Position numbers and translations under genes: made by a program. This document shows, piece by piece, positions 55,101 to 63,172 of a DNA stretch of 64,000 nt. Each line of letters starts with the position of its first letter. Position 1 is the first letter of the stretch. Below the pieces are notes generated by a model. It was not told the origin of the DNA and made no database searches. It saw nothing but the letters and a program-made list of their open reading frames with translations. This stretch comes from Mycobacterium sp. ITM-2016-00316 (GTDB taxonomy: Bacteria; Actinomycetota; Actinomycetes; Mycobacteriales; Mycobacteriaceae), in contig NZ_CP134398.1 in NCBI RefSeq assembly GCF_002968335.2, positions 2,852,001 through 2,916,000 of the forward strand. Direction: 5' to 3'.

Positions 55101-55792
55101 GAACTTACGGCGCGGGTCTGCTGCAGCTCATCGACAGCCGCAACTGGCGCGACGATCAGGACCTGGCCGAGGTGTACACCGCGTGGGGCGGCTTCGCCTA
55201 CGGGCGTGGCCTCGACGGCGCCCCCGCGACCGACGAGATGAACCGGGCGTATCGGCGAATCGCAGTGGCGGCGAAGAACACCGACACCCGAGAGCACGAC
55301 ATCGCAGACTCCGACGACTATTTCCAGTACCACGGCGGCATGATCGCCACCGTGCGCGCACTCACCGGCAAGGACCCGGCCGCCTACATCGGCGACAACA
55401 CCCGCCCCGACGCGGTGCGCACCCGCACCCTCAGCGAGGAGACCACCCGGGTGTTCCGGGCCCGCGTGGTCAACCCGCGCTGGATCAACGCCATGCGCAG
55501 GCACGGTTACAAGGGCGCCTTCGAGATGGCCGCCACCGTCGACTACTTGTTCGGCTACGACGCGACCGCACATGTGATGGCGGACTGGATGTACGAGCAG
55601 CTCAGCCAGAGCTACGTGCTCGACGACGAGAACCGCAAGTTCATGAACGAGTCCAACCCCTGGGCACTGCACGGGATGGCCGAACGGTTGTTGGAGGCGG
55701 CCGGGCGAGGAATGTGGGCCGCACCGGACCCCGCCACCCTCGAAGGCCTCAAGCAGGTGATGTTGGAGACCGAGGGAGAACTGGAAGGCTGA
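52196..55792 (+). CDS. cobN: Cobaltochelatase subunit CobN
   Basis: CobN (1198 aa) is the large subunit of the ATP-dependent cobalt chelatase of the aerobic pathway. The N-terminal part starts [15 protein letters not shown]; central signatures are [48 protein letters not shown], and [20 protein letters not shown]; near the end [35 protein letters not shown]. Start GTG 52196 with CAGGAT 6 bases before it. CobS and CobT are not in the window. Confidence 0.97.
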   Translation: [1198 protein letters not shown]

Positions 55793-55824
55793 CTCGCGTT
55801 CTGCCCGCGTGGGGGAGGTGCACA

Positions 55825-55830
55825 TAGGAT
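55825..55830 (+). promoter_or_regulatory. -10 element for leaderless PPOX transcript
   Basis: TAGGAT, 6 bases before ATG 55837. Confidence 0.5.
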
Positions 55831-55836
55831 TGCGCC

Positions 55837-56220
55837 ATGGCTCTCACCTTCGCCGACGTCGCCAAGGCCGACTACGTTCTGCTCACTACGTTCACCAAGG
55901 ACGGCCGGCCCAAGCCGACCGCCATCTGGGCCGTCCCCGACGGTGACCGGCTGCTGGCCATCACCCAGGCGAAGGCCTGGAAGGTCAAGCGCATCCGCAA
56001 CACCCCGCGCGTCACCGTCGCCGTCTGCGATCGCAGCGGGAACCCCAAGAGCGAGGAAGTGGATGCCGTGGCGGCCATCTTGGACCAGTCCGAGGTCGCC
56101 CGGGTCTACGACGGGATCGGCAAGCGCTACGGCCTGATCGGCAAGGTCTTCAACCTGTTCTCCAAGTTGCGCGGCGGCATGAAGAACAACCTTGCGCTGG
56201 AGCTGCGCGCGGCCGCATAG
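55837..56220 (+). CDS. PPOX-class F420-type oxidoreductase (copy 1)
   Basis: 127 residues. ADYVLLTTFTKDGRPKPTAIWAVPDGDRLLAIT, KRIRNTPRVTVAVCDRSGNP and YDGIGKRYGLIGKVFNLFSKLRGG are typical of Rv2061c-like split-barrel flavin/F420 proteins. The gene abuts purU: the next ATG follows its stop directly. A clear paralogue lies on the other side of purU. Confidence 0.85.
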   Translation: MALTFADVAKADYVLLTTFTKDGRPKPTAIWAVPDGDRLLAITQAKAWKVKRIRNTPRVTVAVCDRSGNPKSEEVDAVAAILDQSEVARVYDGIGKRYGLIGKVFNLFSKLRGGMKNNLALELRAAA

Positions 56221-57111
56221 ATGAGCCATCCCGCAGGATCCGCGACAGCCGGCCGCTACCAGGACATCGGACGCTTGCTGCTGCGCTGCCCGGACCGCTC
56301 CGGGATCGTCGCGGCCGTGTCGACGTTCCTGACCGCAGCCGGCGCCAACATCATCTCCCTGGACCAGCACTCGACTCAGCCAGAAGGTGGAGTTTTCCTG
56401 CAGCGCACAGTCTTTCACCTGCCCGGCTTGGCGGCCGCGAGCACCGAACTGGAACGGGAGTTCGCCGCGCGCGTCGCGCCGCAATTTGAGATCGACTACC
56501 GGTTCACCGACGCCGCCAAGCCCAAGCGCGTCGCTATCCTGGCATCGCGGGCGGATCACTGTCTGCTGGATCTGCTGTGGCGCAACCGCCGTGGCGAATT
56601 GGACATGTCGGTGGTCATGGTGATCGCCAACCATCCCGATCTGGCAGACCAGGTGCGCCCGTTCGGCGTTCCCTTTGTGCACATCCCGGCGACCAGGGAG
56701 ATCCGGGCCGAGGCCGAGGCGCGCCAGCTCGAACTGCTGCGCGGCAACGTCGACCTGGTGGTACTGGCCAGGTACATGCAGATCGTCACCCCCGACTTCC
56801 TGGCCGCGGTCGGTGCCCCGCTGATCAACATCCACCATTCGTTCCTGCCCGCCTTCATAGGTGCCAACACCTATCGGCGGGCCAGGGAGCGTGGCGTCAA
56901 ACTGGTCGGGGCCACGGCGCACTACGTCACCGAGGACCTCGACGAGGGCCCGATCATCGAGCAGGACGTGGTGCGCATCGACCACACTCACACCGTCGAG
57001 GACCTGGTGCGCCTGGGCGCCGATGTCGAGCGCGCGGTGCTGTCCCGGGCGGTGTTGTGGCACTGCCAGGATCGCGTCGTGCGGCACGACAATGAGGCCG
57101 TTGTCTTCTGA
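56221..57111 (+). CDS. purU: Formyltetrahydrofolate deformylase
   Basis: PurU (296 aa) hydrolyses 10-formyl-tetrahydrofolate to formate and THF, balancing one-carbon units. An N-terminal ACT domain (LLRCPDRSGIVAAVSTFLTAAGANIISLDQHST) is followed by a formyltransferase-type domain with catalytic Asn-His-Asp: INIHHSFLPAFIGANTY and VTEDLDEGPIIEQDVVRI. ATG directly follows the PPOX stop. Confidence 0.97.
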   Translation: MSHPAGSATAGRYQDIGRLLLRCPDRSGIVAAVSTFLTAAGANIISLDQHSTQPEGGVFLQRTVFHLPGLAAASTELEREFAARVAPQFEIDYRFTDAAKPKRVAILASRADHCLLDLLWRNRRGELDMSVVMVIANHPDLADQVRPFGVPFVHIPATREIRAEAEARQLELLRGNVDLVVLARYMQIVTPDFLAAVGAPLINIHHSFLPAFIGANTYRRARERGVKLVGATAHYVTEDLDEGPIIEQDVVRIDHTHTVEDLVRLGADVERAVLSRAVLWHCQDRVVRHDNEAVVF

Positions 57112-57144
57112 GCAGATCGTCTTTCGACGTGGTGAACTGTTGCC

Positions 57145-57537
57145 ATGTCACCGACCTTCGATGATGTCTATCGCGAGAAGTACCTGCTGCTGACCACCTT
57201 CACCAAGGACGGGCGGCCCAAGCCGACCCCGGTGTGGGGCGTGCCGCACGAGGGCAAGTTGCTGATCAGTACCGATGACGGTTCCTGGAAGACCAAGCGG
57301 ATCAACAACACGCCGCGGGTCACCATCCAGAAGTGCGGCGTGCTGGGCAAGGTCAAGGGCGAGCCCGTCGAGGCCGTCGCCCGCAACCTGCCGAAGTCCG
57401 AGACCCGGCGAGTGTTCGACATGGTGACCCGGCGCTACTGGTGGCACGCCTGGTGGTGGATCCCGCAGGCCCTGATCCGCGGCGGGGTGGACAAGGTGCA
57501 TGCCGCGATCGAGATCGAGCCGGTCGCGGGCACATAG
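57145..57537 (+). CDS. PPOX-class F420-type oxidoreductase (copy 2)
   Basis: 130 residues, paralogue of the gene at 55837: KYLLLTTFTKDGRPKPTPVWGVPHEGKLLIST, KRINNTPRVTIQKCGVLGKVKGEPVEAVA. The C-terminal part (RRYWWHAWWWIPQALIRGGVDKVHAAIEIEP) differs and is rich in Trp. It probably binds F420 or flavin; substrate unknown. Confidence 0.85.
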   Translation: MSPTFDDVYREKYLLLTTFTKDGRPKPTPVWGVPHEGKLLISTDDGSWKTKRINNTPRVTIQKCGVLGKVKGEPVEAVARNLPKSETRRVFDMVTRRYWWHAWWWIPQALIRGGVDKVHAAIEIEPVAGT

Positions 57538-57570
57538 GAACCCAATCGGCGCCCCGCGCGTTGTCCTCAC

Positions 57571-58092
57571 ATGGTTAAGCGGTTGTTCCTGGTGTACCTG
57601 CTCGTCGAGCTGGCGGTGCTGGTCGCCCTGGTGTCGACCATCGGGTTCGGCTGGACCGTGTTGGCAGTTTTGGGAACCTTCCTGGTCGGTCTGGCGCTGG
57701 CGGGTCGACAGCTCACCCGGCACCTCGGGCGCCTGCAGTCGGCGCTGAACTCGCGTACGTCCTCCGACGAGCTGGCCTCCGACAGCGCCCTGGTGGCACT
57801 CGGTGCCGTCCTGGTCTTCATCCCGGGCGTGGCCAGTTCGGTGCTGGGCGCATTGCTGTTGATGCCGCCCACCCGGCGCATCGCCCGCCCCGTGGCGATG
57901 GCCGCGATCGGCAGGAGCCTCGCGAAGGCCACCCCGCTGGTGGTGACCTATCCGGCCGGTCAGCCCGGGTACCGGCAGCCCCGCCAGACCGACTACGTCG
58001 ACGGCGAGGTGATCGACGTCATCGATGTCGAGACGGGCAAGAACACCACCGAACCGACCTCAGTGGGGCACCGCACCATCACCCCCGATTAA
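57571..58092 (+). CDS. FxsA-family membrane protein
   Basis: 173 residues, two to three hydrophobic spans: MVKRLFLVYLLVELAVLVAL and VGLALAGRQL, then ALGAVLVFIPGVASSVLGALLLMPPTRRIARP, the conserved core of FxsA. The known E. coli protein relieves phage exclusion when overproduced; the role here is unknown. Stop lies 12 bp before the amidohydrolase start. Confidence 0.9.
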   Translation: MVKRLFLVYLLVELAVLVALVSTIGFGWTVLAVLGTFLVGLALAGRQLTRHLGRLQSALNSRTSSDELASDSALVALGAVLVFIPGVASSVLGALLLMPPTRRIARPVAMAAIGRSLAKATPLVVTYPAGQPGYRQPRQTDYVDGEVIDVIDVETGKNTTEPTSVGHRTITPD

Positions 58093-58104
58093 CCTGTCAC
58101 CTTC

Positions 58105-59708
58105 GTGACGACTCTGCTGATCAACGGACGGGTACACAGCCCGGCCGCCCCCGACGCCACGGCCATCGCTTTCAGTGACGGCCCCGACGGTGCGGTGGTG
58201 TGGCTGGGTGCCGACGACACCGCCCGCGCGGAGTTCCCCGGTGCCGACACCATCGATCTGGCCGGCGGGTTCGTGGCCCCGGCTTTCGTGGACAGTCACG
58301 TGCATCTGACCGCCACCGGGCTCAGCCTCACCGGTCTGGATCTGCGCGATGCGACCTCCCGCGAGCACTGCCTGGCGCTGGTCGCCGAGCATGCCCGACG
58401 CCATCCCACCGGCATCGTGTGGGGGTCGGGCTGGGACGAGTCGGCGTGGCCGGACCGGACTCCGCCGAGCACCGCGGACCTGGACGGGGTGCTCGGCGCC
58501 AGAGCGGCCTACCTGAGCCGGATCGACGTGCACTCCGCCGCCGCGTCGAGCGCGCTGCGGGCGGCCGCGGGCGGTATCGCCGACGCCGACGGGTTCGATC
58601 CACAGCGACCGCTGACCGCCGAGGCGCACCATCGGGCCCGCGCGGCCGCGCGCGAGTTGCTGACGCCGGATCAGCGACGCGAAGCCCAACTCGCCGCGCT
58701 CGACGCGGCGGCGGGCCACGGCATCGCCGCGGTGCACGAATGCGGCGGGCCCGATATCGGTGGCCTGGACGACTGGCATGCACTGCTCGCACTGGAGCAC
58801 GGCGTGCAGGTCACCGGCTACTGGGGCGAGGCCGTCCAGAGCGCGGCGCAGGCCCGCGACCTGATCGCCGCGACCGGCGCCGCGGGCCTGGCGGGGGACC
58901 TGTTCGTCGACGGTGCGCTGGGCTCCCGCACCGCCTGGCTGCACGAGCCCTACTTCGATGCCGTCCACACCTGCGGCAACACCTACCTGGACACCGACGC
59001 GATCGCCGCGCATCTGCACGCCTGCACCGAGGCCGGGATCACCGCGGGATTCCACGTCATCGGGGATGCCGCCGTCACCGCCGTCACCGATGCGTTGCGG
59101 CGCGTCGTCGAGCACTTCGGCGGCCCCGCGGTCGCGCGCTGCGGGCATCGCCTGGAGCATCTGGAGATGGTGACCGCCGAACAGGCCACCAGCCTGGGCC
59201 GGTGGGGCGTGATCGGCAGCGTGCAGCCCAACTTCGACGCCTACTGGGGCGGGTCGGACGGGATGTATGCCCAGCGTCTCGGGGTTTCCCGAGCGGCAAC
59301 GCTCAATCCGTTTGCGCTGTTAGCATCCCAAGGCGTGCCCCTCGCCTTCGGCTCCGACAGTCCGGTCACCGGGCTGAACCCGTGGGCGACCGTGCGGGCA
59401 GCGATCCGGCACCGCACCCCGGGCAGCGGCGTGTCGGCCCGGGCGGCGTTCTCCGCGGCGACCCGCGGCGCCTGGCGCGCCGGCGGCGTGCGTGACGGCG
59501 TCACCGGCACCCTGGTGCCCGGCGCACCCGCCTCCTACGCGATCTGGGAGGCCGGTGATCTGAGGTCAGCACCCCCGCGTCCGACACCGCGGCCCGCTGG
59601 TCCACCGATCCGCGCTCGCGAGTGCCCGCGTTGCCGCAGTTGGACGCTGAGGCCGATTTCCCGCGCTGCCTGCGAACCGTCCACCGTGGCAAGGTGCTTC
59701 ATGGCTGA
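58105..59708 (+). pseudogene. Amidohydrolase (YtcJ-like), frameshifted near 3' end
   Basis: A metal-dependent amidohydrolase of the YtcJ type: [49 protein letters not shown], and [14 protein letters not shown]. The N-terminal 485 residues are intact. Near 59562 (gatctgaggtcagc) one G is missing; with ctggaggtc the frame continues as [17 protein letters not shown]... to [13 protein letters not shown] and stops at TGA 59706-59708, giving 534 residues, normal for mycobacteria. As written, the frame instead runs on into lnt, in frame with it. Start GTG 58105. Confidence 0.85.
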
Positions 59709-61470
59709 CGCCGATACCGTCGACGACGCCCCTGCCGGTACCGCGGACACCGCTGCTCCCGGCCGCGGCGCCCGGATCGCCGGTGCCACTTGGCGTGCAC
59801 TGAGCGGGCGGCTGATCCGGCTGGCCGCCTCGGTGGTCGCCGGCGTCCTGCTGTATCTCAGCTTCCCCCCGGTCGGCTGGTGGTGGGCGGCCTTCCCGTC
59901 GCTGGCCCTGCTCGGCTGGGTGCTCACCCGTAGGCAGACCACCCGGGCCGGTGGATTCGGCTACGGTCTGCTCTTCGGGCTGGCCTTCTACCTGCCGTTG
60001 ATCCCGTGGGTGGGACTGTTCGTCGGGACCGGGCCCTGGCTGGCGCTGTCGCTGCTGCAGGCGCTGTTCCCGGCCCTGTTCGGTCTGCTCGCCGTCACCG
60101 TCCGCGGGTTGCCGGGCTGGCCGATCTGGTTCGCCGCGGAATGGGCGGTGCAGGAGTGGCTGAAATCGAGTGTGCCGTTCGGCGGCTTCCCGTGGGGTGT
60201 CGTCGCCTTCGGGCAAGCCGAGGGGCCGCTGCTGCCGCTCGCACAGCTCGGGGGCGCCCCGCTGGTATCCGTCGCGGTGGCGCTGGTCGGGTTCAGCCTG
60301 ACCGCGCTGAGCCTGGAGATCGTGATGTGGTGGCGGCGCAGCCACCCGAGCGCCGAGGGCTCGGATGCGGCCCGGCCGGAGGCGGTGCTGCCGGGCGTGA
60401 TCATCTGCGTGGTGCTGCTGGCCACCGCACTGGTGTGGCCGGGGATACGGCAGGCCGGCGCGGGGGCAGGCGAACACCCGTCGGTGACGGTGGCCGCGGT
60501 GCAGGGCAACGTGCCACGGCTGGGGCTGGACTTCAACGCGCAGCGCCGCGCGGTGCTCGACAACCACGTCGCCCAGACCCTGAAACTGGCCGAGGACGTG
60601 CGGGCCGGTCGCGCGCCGCAGCCGATGGTGGTGATCTGGCCGGAGAACTCCTCCGATATCGACCCGTTGCGCAATACCGACGCCGCCGCGCAGATCTCGG
60701 CGGCCGCACGCGCCATCCGGGCCCCGATCCTGGTGGGCACGGTGCTGGCCGCCCCCGGCTACACCCGCGACTCCCCGGTGGCGACGAACACGGTGCTGGT
60801 GTGGGATCCCGAAACCGGCCCGCAGGACCGCCACGACAAACGGATCATCCAGCCGTTCGGTGAGTACCTGCCCTGGCGGGACTTCTTCCGCAGGTTCTCG
60901 TCCTACGCCGACCGCGCCGGCTATTTCCTGCCCGGCGACGGCACCGGCGTCGTGCAGGCTGCCGGCATCCCGATCGGGGTGGCCACCTGTTGGGAGGTGA
61001 TCTTCGACCGGGCCGTCCGCGATTCCGTGCTCAACGGGGCCCAGCTGCTCGCGGTACCCGCCAACAACGCCACCTTCGACGCGGCCATGAGCGCCCAGCA
61101 GTTGGCGTTCGCCCGGCTGCGGGCCGTCGAGCACGACCGGTACGTGGTGGTGTCGGGGACCACCGGGATCAGCGCCGTAGTCGCCCCCGACGGCCATGCG
61201 CTGGCCACCACGGAGTTTTTCGAACCGGCCTACCTGGACATGGCGGTGCGGCTGAAATCGAACATCACCTTCGCCACCGACTGGGGCCCCGCCGTGCAAT
61301 GGGCGCTGGTCGGAGTCGGCGTTGCGGCTGTGATCGCCGCCATGCTGCACAATGGGAAGTTCGTGCGCAGACGGCGAGAGGCCGCGCTGCGCACCCCGGT
61401 CGGCCCGCAGCACCGGCCCACCGGACAGGATTCGCCCGATGCGGGCAGTGAGGACGAGAGAACAGCATGA
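59701..61470 (+). CDS. lnt: Apolipoprotein N-acyltransferase
   Basis: Lnt (589 aa from ATG 59701) adds the third acyl chain to lipoproteins. An N-terminal region with about seven spans (residues 40-265) is followed by the nitrilase-like domain with the catalytic triad: Glu in [10 protein letters not shown], Lys in [13 protein letters not shown], Cys in [10 protein letters not shown]. It overlaps the true end of the amidohydrolase by 8 bp and shares ATGA with ppm1. The apparent 1,121-residue frame from 58105 is an artefact of the upstream frameshift. Confidence 0.92.
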   Translation: MADADTVDDAPAGTADTAAPGRGARIAGATWRALSGRLIRLAASVVAGVLLYLSFPPVGWWWAAFPSLALLGWVLTRRQTTRAGGFGYGLLFGLAFYLPLIPWVGLFVGTGPWLALSLLQALFPALFGLLAVTVRGLPGWPIWFAAEWAVQEWLKSSVPFGGFPWGVVAFGQAEGPLLPLAQLGGAPLVSVAVALVGFSLTALSLEIVMWWRRSHPSAEGSDAARPEAVLPGVIICVVLLATALVWPGIRQAGAGAGEHPSVTVAAVQGNVPRLGLDFNAQRRAVLDNHVAQTLKLAEDVRAGRAPQPMVVIWPENSSDIDPLRNTDAAAQISAAARAIRAPILVGTVLAAPGYTRDSPVATNTVLVWDPETGPQDRHDKRIIQPFGEYLPWRDFFRRFSSYADRAGYFLPGDGTGVVQAAGIPIGVATCWEVIFDRAVRDSVLNGAQLLAVPANNATFDAAMSAQQLAFARLRAVEHDRYVVVSGTTGISAVVAPDGHALATTEFFEPAYLDMAVRLKSNITFATDWGPAVQWALVGVGVAAVIAAMLHNGKFVRRRREAALRTPVGPQHRPTGQDSPDAGSEDERTA

Positions 61471-62239
61471 GCGATCTGGTGGCGCCCAGCCGGCGCACGC
61501 TGGTGATCATCCCGACCTACAACGAGCGGGAGAATCTCCCGTTGATCGTCGGGCGGGTCCACGCCGCTCAGCCGGACGTCCACATCCTTGTCGTCGACGA
61601 CGGCAGCCCGGACGGCACCGGCGGGCTGGCCGATGAGCTCTCGCTCGCCGACCCGGACCGCATCCATGTCATGCACCGGGTCAGTAAGGACGGGCTCGGA
61701 GCGGCCTATCTGGCCGGTTTCGCCTGGGTCTGAGCCGCGAGTACACCGTCCTGGTCGAGATGGATGCCGATGGCAGTCACGCCCCGGAGGAACTGGGCCG
61801 GCTGCTGTCGGCCGTCGACGGTGGCGCCGATCTGGCGATCGGGTCGCGCTACGTGCCCGGCGGCACGGTGCGGAACTGGCCGTGGCGCCGGCTGGCGCTG
61901 TCGCGGACGGCGAACACCTATTCCCGGGTGCTGCTGGGCGTCGGCATCAACGACATCACGGCCGGCTACCGCGCCTACCGGCGCGAGGTGCTGGAGAAGA
62001 TCGACCTGTCTGCCGTGGATTCCAAGGGTTACTGCTTCCAGATCGATCTGACCTGGCGGGCCATCAACGCCGGTTTCACCGTCGTCGAGGTGCCCATCAC
62101 GTTCTCCGAACGGGAACTGGGCGTCTCCAAGATGAGCGGGTCGAACATCCGCGAGGCGATGTTCAAGGTCGCCGAGTGGGGGATGCGCGGACGGCTGGAT
62201 CGCGCCCGCGGCGTCAGCAGCAGGCCGGCTTCCCTCTAA
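61467..62239 (+). pseudogene. ppm1: Polyprenol-phosphate mannosyltransferase, single-base frameshift
   Basis: Ppm1 makes polyprenyl-phosphate mannose, the mannose donor for lipoarabinomannan and other envelope glycolipids. The first frame (ATG 61467) has [16 protein letters not shown] and [17 protein letters not shown]; it ends at TGA 61731-61733 after YLAGFAWV. The rest ([57 protein letters not shown]) is in the next frame. One extra G in the run at 61726-61728 (tggggt) joins GFAWG to [15 protein letters not shown] and gives 257 residues. In M. tuberculosis this gene is fused to lnt; here the two overlap by 4 bases but are separate. Confidence 0.88.
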
Positions 62240-62246
62240 CGACCGC

Positions 62247-62299
62247 GAGCGTGCGTGTCCGCGGCCGGCACGGGTGCCGGCGCGCGATCACGCACGCTC
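62247..62299. terminator. Bidirectional two-stage hairpin terminator
   Basis: Outer perfect 11-bp stem GAGCGTGCGTG (62247-62257) / CACGCACGCTC (62289-62299) enclosing an inner stem GCCGGCAC / GTGCCGGC. It fills the gap between convergent ppm1 and rbpA. Confidence 0.75.
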
Positions 62300-62321
62300 G
62301 TGTGGTTCGCGTCGGGCGGCG

Positions 62322-62657
62322 TCAGCCGCGGCGACGGGTCTTGATGATGTCGAGGCGCTCCTTGAGCAGCTCTTCGAGCTCCTCCACCGAACGCCGCTCC
62401 AACAGCATGTCCCAGTGCGTCCGCGGCGGCTTGACCTTCTTGGGCTCGGGAACATCGCCGTCGATCAGCGTGCCCTCCATGCCGTTGCGGCAGGGCCAGG
62501 TACCGGGGATTTCGGCGTCGTCGGCGAACGGAACCTCGAACTCTTCACCGTTGTCGGTGCGGTAGCGCGCCACCTGGCGTGGCGCCAGGTCGTGGTTGCG
62601 GTCGGTCTCGTAGCTCACGGCGCCGAGCCGGCTGCCCCTCAGAACACGATCAGCCAT
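62322..62657 (-). CDS. rbpA: RNA polymerase-binding protein RbpA
   Basis: RbpA (111 aa) binds RNA polymerase with SigA/SigB and stabilises the open complex. N-terminal tail MADRVLRGSRLGAVSYETDR, core domain with WPCRNGMEGTLI, basic linker PEPKKVKPPRTHWDMLLERR, and the sigma-interaction domain SVEELEELLKERLDIIK. A stress-sigma-type promoter lies upstream (62699-62726). Confidence 0.98.
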   Translation of the reverse strand: MADRVLRGSRLGAVSYETDRNHDLAPRQVARYRTDNGEEFEVPFADDAEIPGTWPCRNGMEGTLIDGDVPEPKKVKPPRTHWDMLLERRSVEELEELLKERLDIIKTRRRG

Positions 62658-62698
62658 CGTCCACTCTCCTCAATCACGCGCGATTTCGTCCGGAGCAT

Positions 62699-62726
62699 CA
62701 ACGCGGCGGACCCGCGTGAAGTTCCC
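62699..62726 (-). promoter_or_regulatory. SigE/SigH-type promoter upstream of rbpA
   Basis: On the minus strand GGGAAC (62726-62721), 18 bases, then GTTG (62702-62699). This fits the ECF consensus GGAAC-N18-GTT. Predicted start is about 35 bases before the rbpA ATG. Confidence 0.5.
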
Positions 62727-62790
62727 GACTCAATCCACCAGGATACGGCAGAAGCTGGGCACCTCGGGTGCGGCGGTCTACAGTCGGCGC

Positions 62791-63150
62791 GTGACATCCG
62801 CAACGCCTGGTACATCCGCTGCGCGAAGGCGCAATCGGCCCCAGCCGTGTCGTTGGTGCGGCCGCGAAGTTCCCGATGCAGGCATGGGCCGACGGCGCCA
62901 GTACTGCAGGCAGTCCTGCCGGCAGCGCGCCTACGAACAACGCGCGCAGGTCAAGGGCACCTCGGTGGCGCCCGATGCGGTGGTGCTCACTGCCGATGAG
63001 GCCGCCGACCTCTCCGATCGCATCTACCAGGTCCGGTGTGCGGCCGAGGATGTCGTGACCGCCGCCGACGAAGGAGTCGTCGGTACCGAGCTGCGTGAGC
63101 TGTGTGAGGTGCTGCTACAGGCGGCGAAGGCCGCCGACGGCTGGCGTTGA
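62791..63150 (+). CDS. Small zinc-finger-like conserved hypothetical protein
   Basis: 119 residues from GTG 62791. A basic N-terminus carries a treble-clef/zinc-ribbon-like set of cysteines, CRWCGREV and RRRQYCRQSCRQRAYEQR, followed by a helical acidic region (LTADEAADLSDRIYQVRCAAEDVVTAADE). The Cys pattern resembles that of CGNR or phage-type DNA-binding fingers. It lies between rbpA (divergent) and the hydrolase gene; a similar small gene (Rv2049c) sits here in M. tuberculosis, from memory. Confidence 0.75.
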   Translation: MTSATPGTSAARRRNRPQPCRWCGREVPDAGMGRRRQYCRQSCRQRAYEQRAQVKGTSVAPDAVVLTADEAADLSDRIYQVRCAAEDVVTAADEGVVGTELRELCEVLLQAAKAADGWR

Positions 63151-63172
63151 TGAAACCGGAGAGTGTGCGGTC

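Noticed and set aside
59566..61413. 615-codon minus-strand frame over lnt
   Set aside because: Antisense shadow rich in R, G, H and Q; no domain, and lnt is clearly real.
58105..61470. A single 1,121-residue amidohydrolase-apolipoprotein acyltransferase
   Set aside because: The linker is translated from the wrong frame; the correct amidohydrolase end and an in-frame lnt ATG are visible, and one restored G separates the two genes.
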